NCBI GenBank assembly: GCA_964397565.1
Contig: CAYNJC010000001.1
Coordinates: forward strand, 62,001-126,000
Source: JAPLST01 sp964397565
Lineage (GTDB): Bacteria; Auribacterota; UBA3054; JAPLST01
DNA length: 64,000 nt
Reading direction: 5' to 3'
The position numbers and the translations under genes were made by a program. This document shows, one piece after another, positions 51,940 to 60,103 of this stretch. Within the stretch, counting starts at the first letter, position 1; each line of letters opens with the position of its first letter. Under the pieces are notes generated by a model. It made no database searches and was not told the DNA's origin. It saw only the letters and a program-made list of their open reading frames with translations.

Positions 51940-54237
51940 ATGAAAAAATATGCCCAAGTGCACAAGATCGCCTTCTTGGGGAATTACGTGCCCCGCCAGT
52001 GCGGCATCGCCACGTTCACGGCGGACATGTGCCGGGCGACGGCCGCGCAGCATCCGGATGTGGCGTGCGTGGCGGTTCCGGTGACGGATCGCGAAGAGGG
52101 CTACGACTACCCCGCCGAAGTATGCTTCGAGATTGCCGAACAAGATTTGTCGTCCTATCGGCGCGCGGCCGACTTCCTCAATATCAGCAACGTGGATGTC
52201 GTCAGTTTGCAGCATGAGTTCGGCATCTACGGCGGTCCGTCCGGTGCCTATATTCTGGCCCTGATGCGCAATCTGCGCATGCCGGTGGTCACCACCCTGC
52301 ACACCGTGCTGGAAAATCCGACTGCCGAACAGCGCCGGGTCATGGAGGATCTGATCCGCTATTCGACCCGCGTGGTCGTGATGACTCACAAGGGCCTTGC
52401 GCTGCTGCGCAGCGTGTATGGGGCGCAAGAAAGCAAGGTGGACATTATTCCGCACGGCATCCCGGACATGCCGTTTGTCGACCCCGATTTTTACAAGGAC
52501 GAGCTCGGCGTCGCCGGCAAATCGGTCTTGCTGACCTTCGGCTTGCTGTCGGTCAACAAGGGCATCGAATACGCGATCGAGGCGCTGCCCGACATCGTCC
52601 GCGAGTTCCCCGAAACGGTCTACATCATTCTCGGCGCAACGCACCCGAAAGTCCTGCGCGAGCAGGGCGATGCCTACCGCCTGAACCTCGAACGGCTTGC
52701 CCGCAAAAACAATGTGCAGAAAAACGTGATTTTCTATCACCGCTTCGTCGAGCTCGAAGAACTCAAGGCGTTCATCGGCGCCGCGGACATCTATCTGACA
52801 CCTTATCTGTTCGAGGCGCAAATCGTCTCGGGCACACTGGCCTATGCGTTCGGCACCGGCAAGGCGGTGGTTTCCACCCCGTACTGGCATGCCGCCGAGC
52901 TGCTGGATGAGGGCCGCGGCGTGTTGACCCCTTTTCGCGATTCCGCCGCCATTGCACAGGCGGTGAAGGGGCTGCTGCGCGACGACGCCCGCCGCCTCAC
53001 CATGCGCAAAGACGCCTACAAGCTTGGCCGGGACATGATCTGGAGCAACGTGGTCCAGCGCTACCGCGACTCGTTCGAGCAGGCGCGCCTGGAGCGCGGC
53101 AAGCATATCCGCAAGTGGTTCGGCATCCGCACTTTGGACGAGCAGCCGGAGAACCTCCCTGGATGGAAACTGGAGCATCTCTTCCAGATGACCGACGCGA
53201 CCGGCATCCTGCAGCATGCCTTGTTCAACGTCCCCAATTGCGACCACGGTTACTGCGTGGACGACAACGCCCGCGCGCTGATCTTGACCATGTTGCTCGA
53301 TGAACTGGGGCAGGACTCGCCGCGCTTGCGCCACACCACGACCACCTACGCCGCCTTCCTGCAGCATGCCTGGAACCCGCAGCTCCAGCGCTTTCGCAAT
53401 TTCATGAGCTTCAACCGCCACTGGCTCGAGGAGCAGGGCTCCGAGGACAGCCACGGCCGTGTCGTCTGGGCGCTGGGTGTCTGCGTCGCCCGCTCCCGCT
53501 CGGCGGCGCTGCGCTCCTTCGCCGCCCGCCTTTTCAGCATGGCCCTGCCGCCTGTCGCGGAGATGAGTTCGCCCCGTGCCTGGGCGTTTGCCCTGCTGGG
53601 TATCCACGAATACGCCCAGCGGCTGAGCGGCGACCGGGCCGCGACCGAGCTGCGTGATCTGCTGGCGACCCGGCTCTACGCTGTGTTCACCGCCGTGGCG
53701 TCCGAAGATTGGCAATGGTTCGAGCAGCGGCTCGCCTACGCCAACGCCCGACTGCCGCAAGTTCTGATGCTCACCGGCGCCGACGCCGGGCGCCCGGAAT
53801 GGCTCGACGCCGGGCGCAACTCTCTGGCGTGGCTGATGCGGCTGCAAACCACTAAAGAGGATTATTTCCGCCCCATCGCCGCGGTGGGCAGGGGCCGCGG
53901 CGAGACCGCCCCGGCGCTGTTCGACCAGCAGCCGATCGAAGCTCTCTCATCCGTCTCGGCTTGCCTGACCGCATTTCGCAGCACAGGCGACTCGGCCTGG
54001 TTCGAGCGTGCCCGCATGGCGTTCGACTGGTTCCTGGGCCGCAACGATCTCGGCATGGATCTGTACGATCCGGCGACGGGCGGCTGCCGCGACGGTTTGC
54101 ATGTGGATCGCATGAACGAAAACCAAGGCGCGGAATCCACGCTGGCCTATATGCTGGCCCGGGCCGAAATCCAAGCGGTGGGCGCCGAAATGGCCTCGTT
54201 CGTCGCGCCCGAAGACCCCCCGCAGGAGACCGCATGA
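51940..54237 (+). CDS. glycosyltransferase family 4 fused to a helical (alpha/alpha) domain
   Basis: 765 residues. Residues 1-390 are a GT-B glycosyltransferase (GT4): GIATFTADM near the N-terminus and FGLLSVNKGIEYAIEAL plus the E-x7-E-like region before residue 310. Residues from about 400 on form a helical domain (HALFNVPNCDHGYCVDDNAR, SEDSHGRVVWALGVCV), resembling the alpha/alpha toroids of glycan-processing enzymes. Such fusions are commonly encoded with a GH130 gene, as here (ATGA overlap). The pair probably acts on mannose-containing glycans in the cytosol. Confidence 0.85.
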   Translation: MKKYAQVHKIAFLGNYVPRQCGIATFTADMCRATAAQHPDVACVAVPVTDREEGYDYPAEVCFEIAEQDLSSYRRAADFLNISNVDVVSLQHEFGIYGGPSGAYILALMRNLRMPVVTTLHTVLENPTAEQRRVMEDLIRYSTRVVVMTHKGLALLRSVYGAQESKVDIIPHGIPDMPFVDPDFYKDELGVAGKSVLLTFGLLSVNKGIEYAIEALPDIVREFPETVYIILGATHPKVLREQGDAYRLNLERLARKNNVQKNVIFYHRFVELEELKAFIGAADIYLTPYLFEAQIVSGTLAYAFGTGKAVVSTPYWHAAELLDEGRGVLTPFRDSAAIAQAVKGLLRDDARRLTMRKDAYKLGRDMIWSNVVQRYRDSFEQARLERGKHIRKWFGIRTLDEQPENLPGWKLEHLFQMTDATGILQHALFNVPNCDHGYCVDDNARALILTMLLDELGQDSPRLRHTTTTYAAFLQHAWNPQLQRFRNFMSFNRHWLEEQGSEDSHGRVVWALGVCVARSRSAALRSFAARLFSMALPPVAEMSSPRAWAFALLGIHEYAQRLSGDRAATELRDLLATRLYAVFTAVASEDWQWFEQRLAYANARLPQVLMLTGADAGRPEWLDAGRNSLAWLMRLQTTKEDYFRPIAAVGRGRGETAPALFDQQPIEALSSVSACLTAFRSTGDSAWFERARMAFDWFLGRNDLGMDLYDPATGGCRDGLHVDRMNENQGAESTLAYMLARAEIQAVGAEMASFVAPEDPPQETA

Positions 54238-55715
54238 ACGCACCCTTCACCGCTCCCGCCGTCCACGTCAAGCGCACGGGGCTCAAACTGCTGCCGGATA
54301 ACGCGCGCGTGCTGCTGCGGCCGTTCGCCCCGCGTTCCGATCGGCAGGCGGCCGGCATCATCGCCCGCGTGGCCGCCCTGCCAGAAGCGGAAGTGGCCGC
54401 CTTGCTGGACGAAGTCTGCGCCAGCTTCTCGACCCGCCACCGCGACCTGCGCGCCGCCTTTCGGCGCCGGTTCGACCAAGTGGCCCATCTGCGCCTGACG
54501 GATCAGCCGATCTCGGAGGCGCGCCGCCTGCTGATCGGCGCTTACTTCACGCACGAATACTCGTATGAGGCCGCCGCGCTGTTCAACCCCGCGATCGTGC
54601 CGCATCCCGAGGCGCCGCAGGCGTCGTCCGGCACGTTGCGCTGCGTCCTCAGTCTGCGCGCGACGGGCGAGGGGCATATCTCTTCCATTGCCTTCCGCAC
54701 CGGCGTGATCGGGCCTGGCGCCACGTTGACACTCGACCCGCCCCTGCCGTTTTCTGATCCCGCGCCGCCATTGACGACCACCACCTATGAGAAGCACCTT
54801 TTCGCCCGCAAACTGAACGAGCTGGGGCTGGACAGCGAAGTGACCCGGCAGGCGCTGGCGCGTGTGGGCGAAGCGTTTACGCTGGCCCAGCTGGAGGGCG
54901 CGCTCCGTAACAATTTTCGCAATGCGGGCCGCCGGATGGAAGACGATTTCGCCGCCCGCGGCATGCTCTTGTTAGCGCACTCGAATTACGAAATTGTGTT
55001 CGACCCCGCTTGCCCGCTGGCCGGGCGCGTCATTTTCCCGAATTCACCCACCGAAGTCAACGGCATCGAAGATGCGCGCTTTGTCCGCTTCACGGAGCAG
55101 GACGGTTCGACAAAGTATTATGCCACCTACACTGCCTATGACGGCAGAATCATCCTGCCTCAGTTGCTGGAAACGGAGGACTTTCGCTCCTTTCGGTTCA
55201 TCACCCTGAACGGGCCGGCCGTGCAGAACAAGGGCATGGCCTTGTTCCCGCGCCCGATTCGCGGCCTGTATGCGATGCTGTCGCGCCAAGACGGCGAAAA
55301 CCTTTATCTGATGTATTCCGATCACCCCCATTTCTGGTATGAGCCGCGCCTGATCGTCCGCCCAACGTTCCCCTGGGAGTTCATTCAGGTGGGTAATTGT
55401 GGCTCGCCGATCGAAACGGAAAAGGGCTGGCTGGTGCTGAGTCACGGCGTCGGGCCGATGCGGCGGTATTGCATTGGCGCCTTTCTGCTCGACCTCGATG
55501 ACCCGAGCCGCGTCATCGGCCGCATGTCCCGGCCACTGCTCGAACCCGCACCGGACGAGCGCGAGGGCTATGTGCCCAACGTGGTCTATACGTGCGGCGG
55601 GCTGGTTCACGAGGACCACCTGATCCTGCCGTACGGCATCGCGGATTACGGTGTCGCTTTCGCCACGATTCCGCTCACAGAGATTTTCCGGGCGATGACA
55701 CGGCCGGGGCTCTGA
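54234..55715 (+). CDS. GH130-family glycoside phosphorylase/hydrolase
   Basis: 493 residues from the ATG at 54234. Five-bladed propeller fold expected; NGIEDARFV carries the conserved Asp of GH130, followed by YYATYTAYDGR and GNCGSPIETEKGWLVLSHGVG. An extra N-terminal helical region of about 150 residues is present. GH130 enzymes act on beta-mannosides, often by phosphorolysis. It is translationally coupled to the GT4 fusion gene. A strong hairpin at 55728 follows. Confidence 0.87.
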   Translation: MNAPFTAPAVHVKRTGLKLLPDNARVLLRPFAPRSDRQAAGIIARVAALPEAEVAALLDEVCASFSTRHRDLRAAFRRRFDQVAHLRLTDQPISEARRLLIGAYFTHEYSYEAAALFNPAIVPHPEAPQASSGTLRCVLSLRATGEGHISSIAFRTGVIGPGATLTLDPPLPFSDPAPPLTTTTYEKHLFARKLNELGLDSEVTRQALARVGEAFTLAQLEGALRNNFRNAGRRMEDDFAARGMLLLAHSNYEIVFDPACPLAGRVIFPNSPTEVNGIEDARFVRFTEQDGSTKYYATYTAYDGRIILPQLLETEDFRSFRFITLNGPAVQNKGMALFPRPIRGLYAMLSRQDGENLYLMYSDHPHFWYEPRLIVRPTFPWEFIQVGNCGSPIETEKGWLVLSHGVGPMRRYCIGAFLLDLDDPSRVIGRMSRPLLEPAPDEREGYVPNVVYTCGGLVHEDHLILPYGIADYGVAFATIPLTEIFRAMTRPGL

Positions 55716-55727
55716 ACGCGCGCCGGG

Positions 55728-55751
55728 GTGTCCGGGGTATGTCCCGGACAC
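55728..55751 (+). terminator. hairpin after GH130 gene
   Basis: GTGTCCGGG-GTATGT-CCCGGACAC, a perfect 9-bp GC-rich stem, 12 nt after the stop. No T-run follows, so rho-independent termination is uncertain. Confidence 0.55.
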
Positions 55752-56108
55752 GCGGGCGCTACGCCTTCAGGCGCGCCACAATCCCGCGATGCAGAGCATC
55801 TTGCCGGCCAACAGCACCGCCCCACATTTTTTCGTTGCGAAGGAAGTTGCATGGGCAAGCAACGCAGAGCACAGCTGGCCAGACCTGCGGTGTGCAATCG
55901 ACATTTTATGTCGTTTGTACTAATGAGAGCGCTTTCTCCTTTGCAGCATCCTTGTAGCCGCCCGCGGTGAGGGCGGCTTCTGCAGCTGCGGTCCGCGCCC
56001 GCGGCCACAATGGGTCTGGCACCACGTAAGCGCATGCATTCGCATGAGCCCCAGCGGGCTTGGCCCGGTGACTGAAGAAGATGCCCGCTATCGCTCACCT
56101 CTTCTTCA
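55752..56108. repeat. intergenic region with long dispersed repeat, copy 2
   Basis: 55895-56045 matches 50644-50869 without the 60-bp insert (CAATCGACATTTTATGTCGT, TTGCAGCATCCTTGTAGCCG, GCGCCCGCGGCCACAATG). No gene is seen in the rest. Confidence 0.75.
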
Positions 56109-56148
56109 CCCACGCCATAAGGGCGTGGGGTCGGCGCCGGCGCCGACC
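56109..56148. promoter_or_regulatory. hairpin plus 20-bp perfect palindrome abutting a promoter
   Basis: CCCACGCC-ATAAG-GGCGTGGG (56109-56129) is followed by GGTCGGCGCCGGCGCCGACC (56129-56148), a perfect 20-bp palindrome that ends one base before the -35 of the URO-D-like gene. An operator or an upstream terminator are both possible. Confidence 0.6.
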
Positions 56149-56177
56149 TTGACGTCCTGAAATGTTTCCACTACAAT
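56149..56177 (+). promoter_or_regulatory. promoter of URO-D-like gene
   Basis: TTGACG (56149-56154), 17-bp spacer, TACAAT (56172-56177). GAGAGGAGAC precedes the ATG at 56242. Confidence 0.82.
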
Positions 56178-56241
56178 ACTACCGTAATGCACGACGTACC
56201 TGCGTACTACATCATAAGTTGACGTTGGACTGAGAGGAGAC

Positions 56242-57324
56242 ATGTCAGACACGCGTGACCCGAAGTATGCAAGTTACATGGGGCTTGGTCCCACGCGCAT
56301 AGCCCATTGGGAGCATTGGTCGAATCCGGATGCGGAGACCTACCTGACGGGCATTGACTATTATGCGCATCCCCGCCTCTGCCGTCTGAAATTGAAGGAG
56401 CGGTATCCGCAACTCGATCTGCCGGTTCCCGAGAACGACGATCCCAAGCTGAGACCGGAGCAGCAGCGCGAAAAAAGCAAAGGACGGTGGGGCGACGCCT
56501 ACCGTGACCACTGGCAACAGGAAGAGGCCGGCCGGCGCTTCCCGTCCGAGGAAGAGCTGCTGCGCTTCAGCCCCTTGGCACAGGGTGACTTTAGCGGTTG
56601 GCATGTGGCGCAGGACGAGGACTTCCGCAGCGAGGCGGTAATCTACGAGCGCTATCGCAAGAACTACCCGGCCGCATGGGGCGATCACGCCCCGGCTGGC
56701 TCGTCCGCATCGGTTTTTTTCTATAACACCATGTTCATGTGGCCTCTGCTCGTCTTTGGGTACGAGCGTTTTCTTTCAATCTGCCTGGTGCCTGAGTTCG
56801 ACCGCATCATGGACGAATTCGCCGAGATCAACCGGCGCGTGTTTCGTGCGTTCGCAAGACTCCCGGTTAACTTTGTGATCTGCCACGATGACATTGTCCT
56901 GGCAACCGGCCCCGTGTGCAGTCCGGCCTGGATGCACAAGCACATCTTTCCCCGCTACGAGGAGTTCTGGAGTATCCTCCGCAAGGCGGGCAAAGAAGTC
57001 CTCTTCATGGCAGATGGGTGCATGGATGCGTTCGTTGACGACGTCATGGCCTGCGGCGCGCGCGGTGTCATCAGCGAACCGTTTACCGACTACAAGGCCA
57101 TCGCCCGGCGGCATCAGAACTGCTTCATCGCCGGCGAAGGCGACACCAGGATTTTGACGCGCAACAATCCGGATGAGATCCGTGCCATGGTGCAGTCCAT
57201 GGTTGCAACAGGCCGCATGTCAGGCGGCTACATGATGTGCATCGGCAATCACATCCCGTTCAACGTGCCCGGCGAGGCCGTCAAACGCTACCTGGACTTC
57301 TCCGTTGAGCTCGGCCACCGGTAG
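56242..57324 (+). CDS. uroporphyrinogen decarboxylase (URO-D)-superfamily protein
   Basis: 360 residues, TIM-barrel type. The C-terminal half fits the URO-D/MtaA superfamily: CHDDIVLATGPVCSPAWMHK, a LFMADGCMDAFVDDVMACGA segment and GEGDTRILTRNNPDEIRAMV. The N-terminal 120 residues are atypical and charged. Heme-synthesis enzymes have conserved Arg/Asp residues at the N-terminus that are not recognisable here, so this is more likely one of the many PVC paralogs, perhaps a corrinoid-methyltransferase-like enzyme. No partner gene lies next to it. Confidence 0.8.
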   Translation: MSDTRDPKYASYMGLGPTRIAHWEHWSNPDAETYLTGIDYYAHPRLCRLKLKERYPQLDLPVPENDDPKLRPEQQREKSKGRWGDAYRDHWQQEEAGRRFPSEEELLRFSPLAQGDFSGWHVAQDEDFRSEAVIYERYRKNYPAAWGDHAPAGSSASVFFYNTMFMWPLLVFGYERFLSICLVPEFDRIMDEFAEINRRVFRAFARLPVNFVICHDDIVLATGPVCSPAWMHKHIFPRYEEFWSILRKAGKEVLFMADGCMDAFVDDVMACGARGVISEPFTDYKAIARRHQNCFIAGEGDTRILTRNNPDEIRAMVQSMVATGRMSGGYMMCIGNHIPFNVPGEAVKRYLDFSVELGHR

Positions 57325-57421
57325 TGTGTGCGGTATCTGGCCCAACCATTGCCTTTTTTTCCCGCGAAAGAACGCAGCGATCGCAAAAGCATCTGCACAT
57401 CACTCGTTTACTCAACCATAC

Positions 57422-57442
57422 ATTCGTTCGTTGCGAACGAAT
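57422..57442. terminator. AT-rich hairpin in a convergent gap, family member 3
   Basis: ATTCGTTCG-TTG-CGAACGAAT, perfect 9-bp stem followed by TTTACT, between the URO-D-like gene (+) and glnS (-). Confidence 0.6.
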
Positions 57443-57460
57443 TTACTCACGAGGTCGCCT

Positions 57461-59176
57461 CTATCTAACGGCCTTCTTCTCGATCTTGGCCCAGGTGTCT
57501 TTCAGCGACACGGTTCGGTTGAGCACCAGCGCGCCCGGCTTCGATTCCTCGCTGTCCACGCAGAAATAGCCCAAGCGCTCGAACTGGAAGCGCGTGCCCG
57601 GCGCGGCCTGCGCCACGCTCGGTTCCACTTTGCAGCCCGACAGCAGCTCCAACGAGTGCGGGTTCAGATATGTCAGGAAATCCGCGCCGTCCTCTTCCAC
57701 ATTCGGATTCTCCTTGGCGAACAACTTGTCATAAAGGCGCACGCTGGCGTTCAGCGCATGCGGCGCCGACACCCAGTGGATCGTGCTCTTCACTTTGCGG
57801 TTGTCGGGTGACTGCCCGCCGCGCGTCGCCGGATCGTACGTGCAATGCACCTCGACCACCGCGCCCTGGGCGTCTTTGACCACCTGCGTGCATTTGATGT
57901 AATAGGCGTAGCGCAGGCGCACTTCATTGCCCGGATACAGCCGGTAATATTTCGGCGGCGGCGTCTCGCGAAAATCGTCCTGCTCAATGTACAGCACTTT
58001 CGAGAACGGCACGCGGCGCACGCCCGCCGTCTCGTCCTCGGGATTGTTGACCGCCTCAAGCTCTTCAACCTGCCCGTCCGGGTAATTATCAATCACCACT
58101 TTCAGCGGATTGAGCACGCCCAGCACGCGCGGCGCATGCTTGTTCAAATCCTCGCGGACACAGTGCTCCAGCAGCGAGAAATCCACGACGCTGTCGGTCT
58201 TGGCCACGCCAATTTTCTCGCAAAACGCGCGGATCGCGTCGGCCGTGTAGCCGCGCCGGCGCATACCCGACAGGGTCGGCATGCGTGGGTCGTTCCAGCC
58301 GCTGACATGCCCTTCCTGCACCAGGCGCAGCAGCTTGCGCTTGCTCAGCACCGTGTGGGTTATATTCAGTCGCGCAAATTCCATCTGGCGCGACGGGTAG
58401 ATCCCAAGCTCGTTGATGAACCACTCATACAGCGGCCGGTGAATCTCGTATTCAAGCGAGCAGAGCGAGTGGGTGATCTTTTCGATCGAATCGCTTTGGC
58501 CATGGGCATAATCATACATCGGATAAATGCACCACTGTGTGCCGGTGCGGTGATGCGGCGTGTTGAGAATGCGGTACATGACCGGATCGCGCATGAGAAA
58601 ATTCGGCGAGTCCAGGTCAATCTTTGCGCGCAATGTGCGCGAGCCCTCGGGAAATTCGCCCGCGCGCATGCGCCGGAACAAATCCAGATTTTCGTCCACC
58701 GAACGCGCGCGATACGCCGTCACCGTCCCGCCTTCCGTCAGATTACCGCGGTGCTCGCGCACTTCGTCGGCGCTCAAATCGCAGACATAGGCCTTGCCTT
58801 TCTTGATCAACTGCTCGGCAAACAGGTAGAGCTGCTCGAAATAGTCCGAGGCATAGAACAGCCGATCATCCCAGTCAAAGCCGAGCCAGTGAATATCCTC
58901 CTGGATGGCGTCAACGTACTCAACCTCTTCCTTGACCGGATTGGTGTCGTCGAAGCGCAGGTTGCAGGTGCCGCCATAGCGCGCCGCCATGCCAAAATCA
59001 ATGCAGAGGGCCTTGGCGTGGCCAATATGCAGATAGCCGTTCGGCTCGGGCGGAAAGCGCGTCGCAATCCGGCCGGCAAAGCGCCCGCTGGCAATATCTT
59101 CTTCAATCGCCTGACGGATAAAATCCGGCGCGCGATGGGGTGTCTCCACTGCGGCTGTCTCGGCCTCGGTGCTCAT
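57461..59176 (-). CDS. glnS: glutaminyl-tRNA synthetase
   Basis: 571 residues from the ATG at 59176. Class I core with HIGH (50-53, PPEPNGYLHIGHAKAL) and a KMSKS-type LSKRK loop; glutamine-specific RFDDTNPVKEEVEYVDAI; C-terminal beta-barrel anticodon domains (DFRETPPPKYYRLYPGNEVR and VHWVSA-like region). It charges tRNA-Gln directly, which implies that tRNA-Gln need not pass through the amidotransferase route. Length is close to that of E. coli GlnRS. The start is placed at MSTEAE, since the upstream extension is weak. Confidence 0.95.
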   Translation of the reverse strand: MSTEAETAAVETPHRAPDFIRQAIEEDIASGRFAGRIATRFPPEPNGYLHIGHAKALCIDFGMAARYGGTCNLRFDDTNPVKEEVEYVDAIQEDIHWLGFDWDDRLFYASDYFEQLYLFAEQLIKKGKAYVCDLSADEVREHRGNLTEGGTVTAYRARSVDENLDLFRRMRAGEFPEGSRTLRAKIDLDSPNFLMRDPVMYRILNTPHHRTGTQWCIYPMYDYAHGQSDSIEKITHSLCSLEYEIHRPLYEWFINELGIYPSRQMEFARLNITHTVLSKRKLLRLVQEGHVSGWNDPRMPTLSGMRRRGYTADAIRAFCEKIGVAKTDSVVDFSLLEHCVREDLNKHAPRVLGVLNPLKVVIDNYPDGQVEELEAVNNPEDETAGVRRVPFSKVLYIEQDDFRETPPPKYYRLYPGNEVRLRYAYYIKCTQVVKDAQGAVVEVHCTYDPATRGGQSPDNRKVKSTIHWVSAPHALNASVRLYDKLFAKENPNVEEDGADFLTYLNPHSLELLSGCKVEPSVAQAAPGTRFQFERLGYFCVDSEESKPGALVLNRTVSLKDTWAKIEKKAVR

Positions 59177-59224
59177 GCGTTTCAATTTCCTTGCGGTGAT
59201 TATCAGTGTGGCTATTGTATCAAT

Positions 59225-59253
59225 TTGTGCTATGCGCCGTAAAACGCTATTAT
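59225..59253 (+). promoter_or_regulatory. promoter of deoC
   Basis: TTGTGC (59225-59230), 17-bp spacer, TATTAT (59248-59253). A TATAAT on the other strand (59254-59249) overlaps it, so glnS may use an overlapping divergent promoter. Confidence 0.55.
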
Positions 59254-59325
59254 ACATCGGCCACGGAACTTCGTGGCACCCAAGGTGCCGACCACTTGCA
59301 TTAACGTGCCACCCGGAGACCTGCC

Positions 59326-60093
59326 ATGACCTGCACGATTGCCGCGCTGGCCAAAATGATTGATCACTCGCTGTTACACCCGACCATGACGGACGCCGAA
59401 GTGCGCGCGGGCTGTCTGCTGGCGCGCGACCATGGTGTGGCGACGGTCTGCGTCAAGCCCTACACGATCGAATTGGCGCATGCCGTGCTGGATGGCAGCG
59501 GTGTAGGCATCTGCGCCGTCGTCGGCTTTCCGCACGGCAACAGCACGATCGCGTTGAAAGTGGCTGAAGCGCGCGATGCCGTCGCGCGTGGCGCCGACGA
59601 AATTGACGTCGTTATCACTATCGGCAAAGTGCTCAGCGGCGACTGGGCCTATGTCACGGATGAAGTCGCCGCGCTCAATGCGGCGGTCACCGCCGGCGGC
59701 GCCCTTCTCAAAGTAATCTTTGAAAACGATTACCTGCAGGACATGCACATCATCACGCTGTGCGAGTTGTGTGCGCGTCATCATGTCGCGTTTGTCAAGA
59801 CCTCGACCGGCTACGGCTTCGTGCGCCAGCCCAACGGCATGTACACCTATGCCGGCGCGACCGATCATCACCTGCAATTGATGCGCGCGCACTGCCCGCC
59901 CGGCGTGCAGATCAAGGCGGCCGGCGGCGTGCGCAGCCTGGATGACTTGTTGCGCGTGCGCGCCCTGGGGGTGACACGCGTCGGCGCAACCGCCACCGCC
60001 GTCATGCTCAAGGAAGCAGCCGCGCGTGCAGTCAATGGCGTGCTGGCCGTGCCGCCCGCCGTAACGCACCGCGGCACGTCCGGCGACTACTGA
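59326..60093 (+). CDS. deoC: deoxyribose-phosphate aldolase
   Basis: 255 residues. Class I aldolase barrel: Schiff-base Lys158 in FVKTSTGYG, second Lys197 in IKAAGGVRSLDDLL, and DEIDVVI with the conserved acidic residue. It splits 2-deoxyribose-5-phosphate into glyceraldehyde-3-phosphate and acetaldehyde in deoxynucleoside breakdown. A GGAGA ribosome site precedes the ATG. No other nucleoside-catabolism gene is adjacent. Confidence 0.93.
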   Translation: MTCTIAALAKMIDHSLLHPTMTDAEVRAGCLLARDHGVATVCVKPYTIELAHAVLDGSGVGICAVVGFPHGNSTIALKVAEARDAVARGADEIDVVITIGKVLSGDWAYVTDEVAALNAAVTAGGALLKVIFENDYLQDMHIITLCELCARHHVAFVKTSTGYGFVRQPNGMYTYAGATDHHLQLMRAHCPPGVQIKAAGGVRSLDDLLRVRALGVTRVGATATAVMLKEAAARAVNGVLAVPPAVTHRGTSGDY

Positions 60094-60103
60094 CAGGCCG
60101 GGT

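Noticed and set aside
51766..53847. 693-codon minus-strand frame opposite the GT4 gene
   Set aside because: Antisense shadow typical of GC-rich genes; the plus-strand product has clear GT-B motifs.
56242..57324. Calling the URO-D-like gene hemE
   Set aside because: The N-terminal active-site motifs of heme-pathway uroporphyrinogen decarboxylase are not recognisable and no heme genes are adjacent.
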